In this document: piece by piece, positions 61,879 through 64,000 of the stretch | How positions within the stretch are numbered: the stretch's first letter is position 1 | Layout: every line of letters starts with the position of its first letter | Source of the DNA: JAZDFC01 sp043808235 | Lineage (GTDB): Bacteria; Bacteroidota; Ignavibacteria; Ignavibacteriales; Melioribacteraceae | Direction of reading: 5' to 3' | DNA length: 64,000 bases | Assembly (NCBI GenBank): GCA_043808235.1 | Contig: JAZDFC010000110.1 | Location: 62,001 to 126,000 of the forward strand | Notes under the pieces: model-generated | The model's database searches: none | The model's input: only the letters and a program-made list of their open reading frames with translations | Told to the model about the DNA's origin: nothing | Translations under genes and position numbers: made by a program

Positions 61879-61946
61879 GCCCCCGTAGCTCGGTGGATAC
61901 CTGCCCGACTTCGTCAGGCAAGGCGGGGAGCAGAAGTTTCCTAAAC
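61879..61946 (+). pseudogene. tRNA-Arg 5' half with hairpin inserted in D-loop (copy A)
   Basis: Starts with GCCCCCGTAGCTC-GTGGATA exactly like the intact tRNA-Arg genes. A 28-nt GC-rich insert at 61900-61927, containing CCTGCC and GGCAAGG arms around GACTTCGTC, follows. It then resumes GAGCAGAAGTTTCCTAAAC, identical to tRNA-Arg(CCT) through the anticodon loop, and stops at 61946. The 3' half is missing, replaced by the GIY-YIG start (ATG 61949). Confidence 0.85.
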
Positions 61947-61948
61947 AT

Positions 61949-62274
<326 letters not shown>

Positions 62275-62282
62275 CGAGATTT

Positions 62283-62314
62283 ATTGCAGATTTTTGATTG
62301 ATGATTGTAGATTG
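62283..62314 (+). repeat. Trailer repeat T1 downstream of tRNA-Arg(CCT)
   Basis: A 32-bp sequence beginning ATTGCAGATTTTTGATTG recurs at 62557-62588 after tRNA-Arg(CCG), with about three mismatches. The two tRNA genes therefore share 3' flanks as well as their 5' halves. Confidence 0.75.
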
Positions 62315-62353
62315 TGTGTATGTTAGTATTTTAAAATTATCAATGTCTAAATT

Positions 62354-62411
62354 GCCCCCGTAGCTCATCCGGCTTCGTTTGAAAAGATAACTTCGCCGGA
62401 CAGGGTGGATA
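62354..62411 (+). pseudogene. Second broken tRNA-Arg 5' half with D-loop insertion (copy C)
   Basis: Begins GCCCCCGTAGCTCA, is interrupted by a 37-nt insert (62368-62404) whose ends TCCGGC and GCCGGA pair, then resumes GTGGATA and diverges from tRNA. There is no anticodon or T-arm, so it cannot give a functional tRNA. Confidence 0.75.
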
Positions 62412-62433
62412 AAGGGCAACTCGTATTCCTGTT

Positions 62434-62470
62434 TCTTGAAAATTTGAAATCCGCAATCTGAAATTTTTAT
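62434..62470 (+). repeat. Leader repeat L2 upstream of tRNA-Arg(CCG)
   Basis: Near copy of L1 (61836-61868), containing TTGAAAATTTGAAATC and CGCAATCTGAAA. It supports segmental duplication of the whole tRNA unit. Confidence 0.65.
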
Positions 62471-62476
62471 TTAAAT

Positions 62477-62548
62477 GCCCCCGTAGCTCAGTGGATAGAG
62501 CATTGGTTTCCGGAGCCATGTGCGTAGGTTCGATTCCTACCGGGGGTA
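62477..62548 (+). tRNA. tRNA-Arg (anticodon CCG)
   Basis: A complete 72-nt cloverleaf. Acceptor GCCCCCG/CGGGGGT with A discriminator; the D-arm is identical to the CCT gene; anticodon stem TTGGT/GCCAT (one T-T mismatch at the base) with loop TTCCGGA (anticodon CCG); variable GTGC; T-arm GTAGG, loop TTCGATT, CCTAC. CCA is not encoded. It decodes CGG. Confidence 0.9.
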
Positions 62549-62556
62549 CGACAATA

Positions 62557-62588
62557 ATTGCAGATTTTTGAATGATGATTGCCGATTG
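62557..62588 (+). repeat. Trailer repeat T2 downstream of tRNA-Arg(CCG)
   Basis: Second copy of the 32-bp trailer found at 62283-62314, starting ATTGCAGATTTTTGAATG. Confidence 0.75.
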
Positions 62589-62619
62589 AATAAGGGATTG
62601 GGATTTCATTTAAATTACT

Positions 62620-64000
62620 TCAATAAGATTTTCTTAATGGATCCGGAATTGCATAAGGGGATAACTCTTTGAGTAATCTCATTTCGTGATAAGCATTTGT
62701 CAAATCGCCTTCTTCAAAATAAAGCGTTTTTAAATAAAGATGTACAGACGAATTAAAGCTATCTAATTTTTCTGCTTGTTGAAAATAACTTTTTGCTTTA
62801 GCTTTTCCCCCCGAATGATAAAATGTAAATCCAAGTAAAGTGAGCGCATCAGCTTTTTTGAATTCACATTTCTTTATTACTTCGTTACATTCTGCTTCAA
62901 TCTTGTAAAGCATTGAACCATCTTTCGTTACAAGATATTTAAGAAACATATTACTCGCATTTACATAATTTTTGATAAAGGAAATATCGCAGTTACATGC
63001 AAAAATTGTCGAATCGGATGCTGCTAATTGTTTCGAATTTTTTAATGTAAAGATCGGAAGCATTTGATTTAATTGTTCCGAATAAATTAGCTGAGGATAG
63101 TAGCGATAATTGAATTGTTTGTTTGCGAATAAGGCTGATTCGGCAAAAGCACTCGGTTTAGCGCCTGCCGGAAAAATTATAAAGTCCGGTCTAACTCTTA
63201 AAATATAACTTGAATTCTGCCGCCTCTCTTTCCACGATTCGGTAAAGTCTTCGGGTATTCCGTTAATTATTTCGTTATGGTGTGCAATGTATTCGTCTGT
63301 TAATCCGATAAGATCTATTACCTTCGAATCGGACAAATACGAGAAAGCGCCGATGGTGGATAATGCGACAGTCATTTTTCTATTTTGAGTATTTTGTTGA
63401 TCTTTCACCCAATCGGCATATATCCCCATTTTCTTTACGAGACCTTTTTCGTAAGCAAGCATTTCATTTATTCTCGGTTCCTCCTTCGCGGAAATAAAAA
63501 TACTGAAGGACACAAGCATGATAAGAGCAGCAAGATTAATTAAATAAACTGTGATTTTTTTTTCAGTATATTTATTTAACAACACCACAACCGTTAAAAC
63601 GACCAACAAATAAATCAATGGGAGAATGGGCAGGAAAAATCTATTTATTGGAAGCACATCTCCGCCAATAAGTACAATATAAATTATGTATGAAAAGATA
63701 AGGAGACAGAACAATGTTACTTCGAATCGGATTTCTTTTGTTTTAATTAAAAGCAGAGGGGAAACTAATAGTATTCCGAAAAGCATATATGATTCAAGGA
63801 AATTTAAAAAATAATTCAACCCTCTCGATAAATAGTATCCCGAAATTCCAACCTTGGCGTAATATGTATTGGGGAAAGGATAACCATAATAAATCAACCG
63901 AAAGGCTGTATGAATAATTATCGGGACAAGAAATAGTGTGATCTCCAAAATATTTTTTCTACTAAGTAGTCCCTTGAATTTATCTTTTAATGGAATTGAT
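62620..64000 (-). CDS. Polytopic membrane protein with C-terminal TPRs, partial (glycosyltransferase-like)
   Basis: The frame stays open through the right edge (from 62620 past 64000), so the N-terminus lies outside the window; the TTG at 63948 is only an internal codon. Visible parts: LIYYGYPFPNTYYAKVG, a motif reminiscent of GT-C-type membrane glycosyltransferases of the arabinofuranosyl/mannosyl kind; about five membrane segments; a globular region of some 200 residues (VALSTIGAFSYLSDSKVIDLIGLTD); and at the C-terminus a TPR pair (ALTLLGFTFYHSGGKAKAKS; FEEGDLTNAYHEMRLLKEL). Sugar transfer is inference from the PNTYYAK-type motif. Confidence 0.75.
   Translation of the reverse strand, partial: SIPLKDKFKGLLSRKNILEITLFLVPIIIHTAFRLIYYGYPFPNTYYAKVGISGYYLSRGLNYFLNFLESYMLFGILLVSPLLLIKTKEIRFEVTLFCLLIFSYIIYIVLIGGDVLPINRFFLPILPLIYLLVVLTVVVLLNKYTEKKITVYLINLAALIMLVSFSIFISAKEEPRINEMLAYEKGLVKKMGIYADWVKDQQNTQNRKMTVALSTIGAFSYLSDSKVIDLIGLTDEYIAHHNEIINGIPEDFTESWKERRQNSSYILRVRPDFIIFPAGAKPSAFAESALFANKQFNYRYYPQLIYSEQLNQMLPIFTLKNSKQLAASDSTIFACNCDISFIKNYVNASNMFLKYLVTKDGSMLYKIEAECNEVIKKCEFKKADALTLLGFTFYHSGGKAKAKSYFQQAEKLDSFNSSVHLYLKTLYFEEGDLTNAYHEMRLLKELSPYAIPDPLRKSY

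Noticed and set aside
62354..62411. Third functional tRNA-Arg
   Set aside because: It lacks anticodon and T arms and has a 37-nt D-loop insertion; it is a relic.

Overview
The window looks like a chromosomal segment of a Bacteroidota/Chlorobiota-type bacterium, most likely from the Ignavibacteria. This is inference: low GC, many short AT-rich intergenic repeats, a large exported protein ending in the gliding/type IX secretion (T9SS) sorting domain with the NYPNPFNP...GREVATLVD signature, a GSI glutamine synthetase, and the rplM-rpsI-rpsB-tsf-pyrH-frr and rimP-nusA-infB arrangements. No 16S gene is present to confirm it.

Layout. 1-12.5 kb is one long minus-strand translation/RNA-metabolism run: rimP, nusA, infB, rbfA, truB, ribF, rpsO, pnp, dusB, rng and a transaldolase-like gene. 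12.5-13.3 kb is a gene-free spacer. 13.3-16.2 kb holds a plus-strand T9SS-type secreted protein. 16.4-21.7 kb (minus) carries an Omp85/BamA-like protein, an L,D-transpeptidase-fold protein whose catalytic Cys is replaced by Ser, and a malic enzyme-phosphotransacetylase fusion. 21.8-26.0 kb (minus) is frr, pyrH, tsf, rpsB, rpsI, rplM. 26.3-29.3 kb (plus) is an SDR epimerase, a methyltransferase and a deoxyhypusine-synthase-like gene. A hicBA toxin-antitoxin pair follows, flanked by an imperfect 36-bp direct repeat. 30-36 kb (plus) has an Xaa-Pro aminopeptidase, three unknown envelope genes, a lipoprotein and glycerate 2-kinase. 36-42.6 kb (minus) is a complete suf operon (sufB-C-D-S, a SufT-like gene, bacilliredoxin, Rrf2 regulator) whose spacers hold several short repeats. 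42.9-44.7 kb carries an esterase, a DUF985 cupin and a macrodomain protein. 44.8-52.1 kb (plus) is a probable operon of tolC-like, two PhnD-like binding proteins (the second frameshifted at an A9 tract), a sensor histidine kinase and a receiver-PAS-PAS-histidine kinase hybrid. 52.1-57.5 kb (minus) is a three-gene glycoside hydrolase cluster (GH3, MGH1-like, GH5). 57.7-60.5 kb has glnA and eno. 60.8-61.7 kb is an unknown protein.

61.8-62.6 kb is the most unusual stretch. It has two intact tRNA-Arg genes (CCT and CCG anticodons), two broken copies of the same tRNA 5' half carrying GC-rich hairpins in the D-loop, and a small GIY-YIG nuclease ORF. That ORF starts just after one tRNA 5' half and ends at a stop codon inside the anticodon loop of the intact tRNA-Arg(CCT). 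The geometry suggests a minimal element that entered a tRNA gene at the anticodon arm and rebuilt it. The window ends inside a membrane protein gene with C-terminal TPRs.

Best leads for new biology: the tRNA/GIY-YIG element, the D-loop hairpin insertions, and the transporter-less PhnD/two-component operon with its A9 frameshift. Functions are assigned from recognisable motifs only; no database search was possible.
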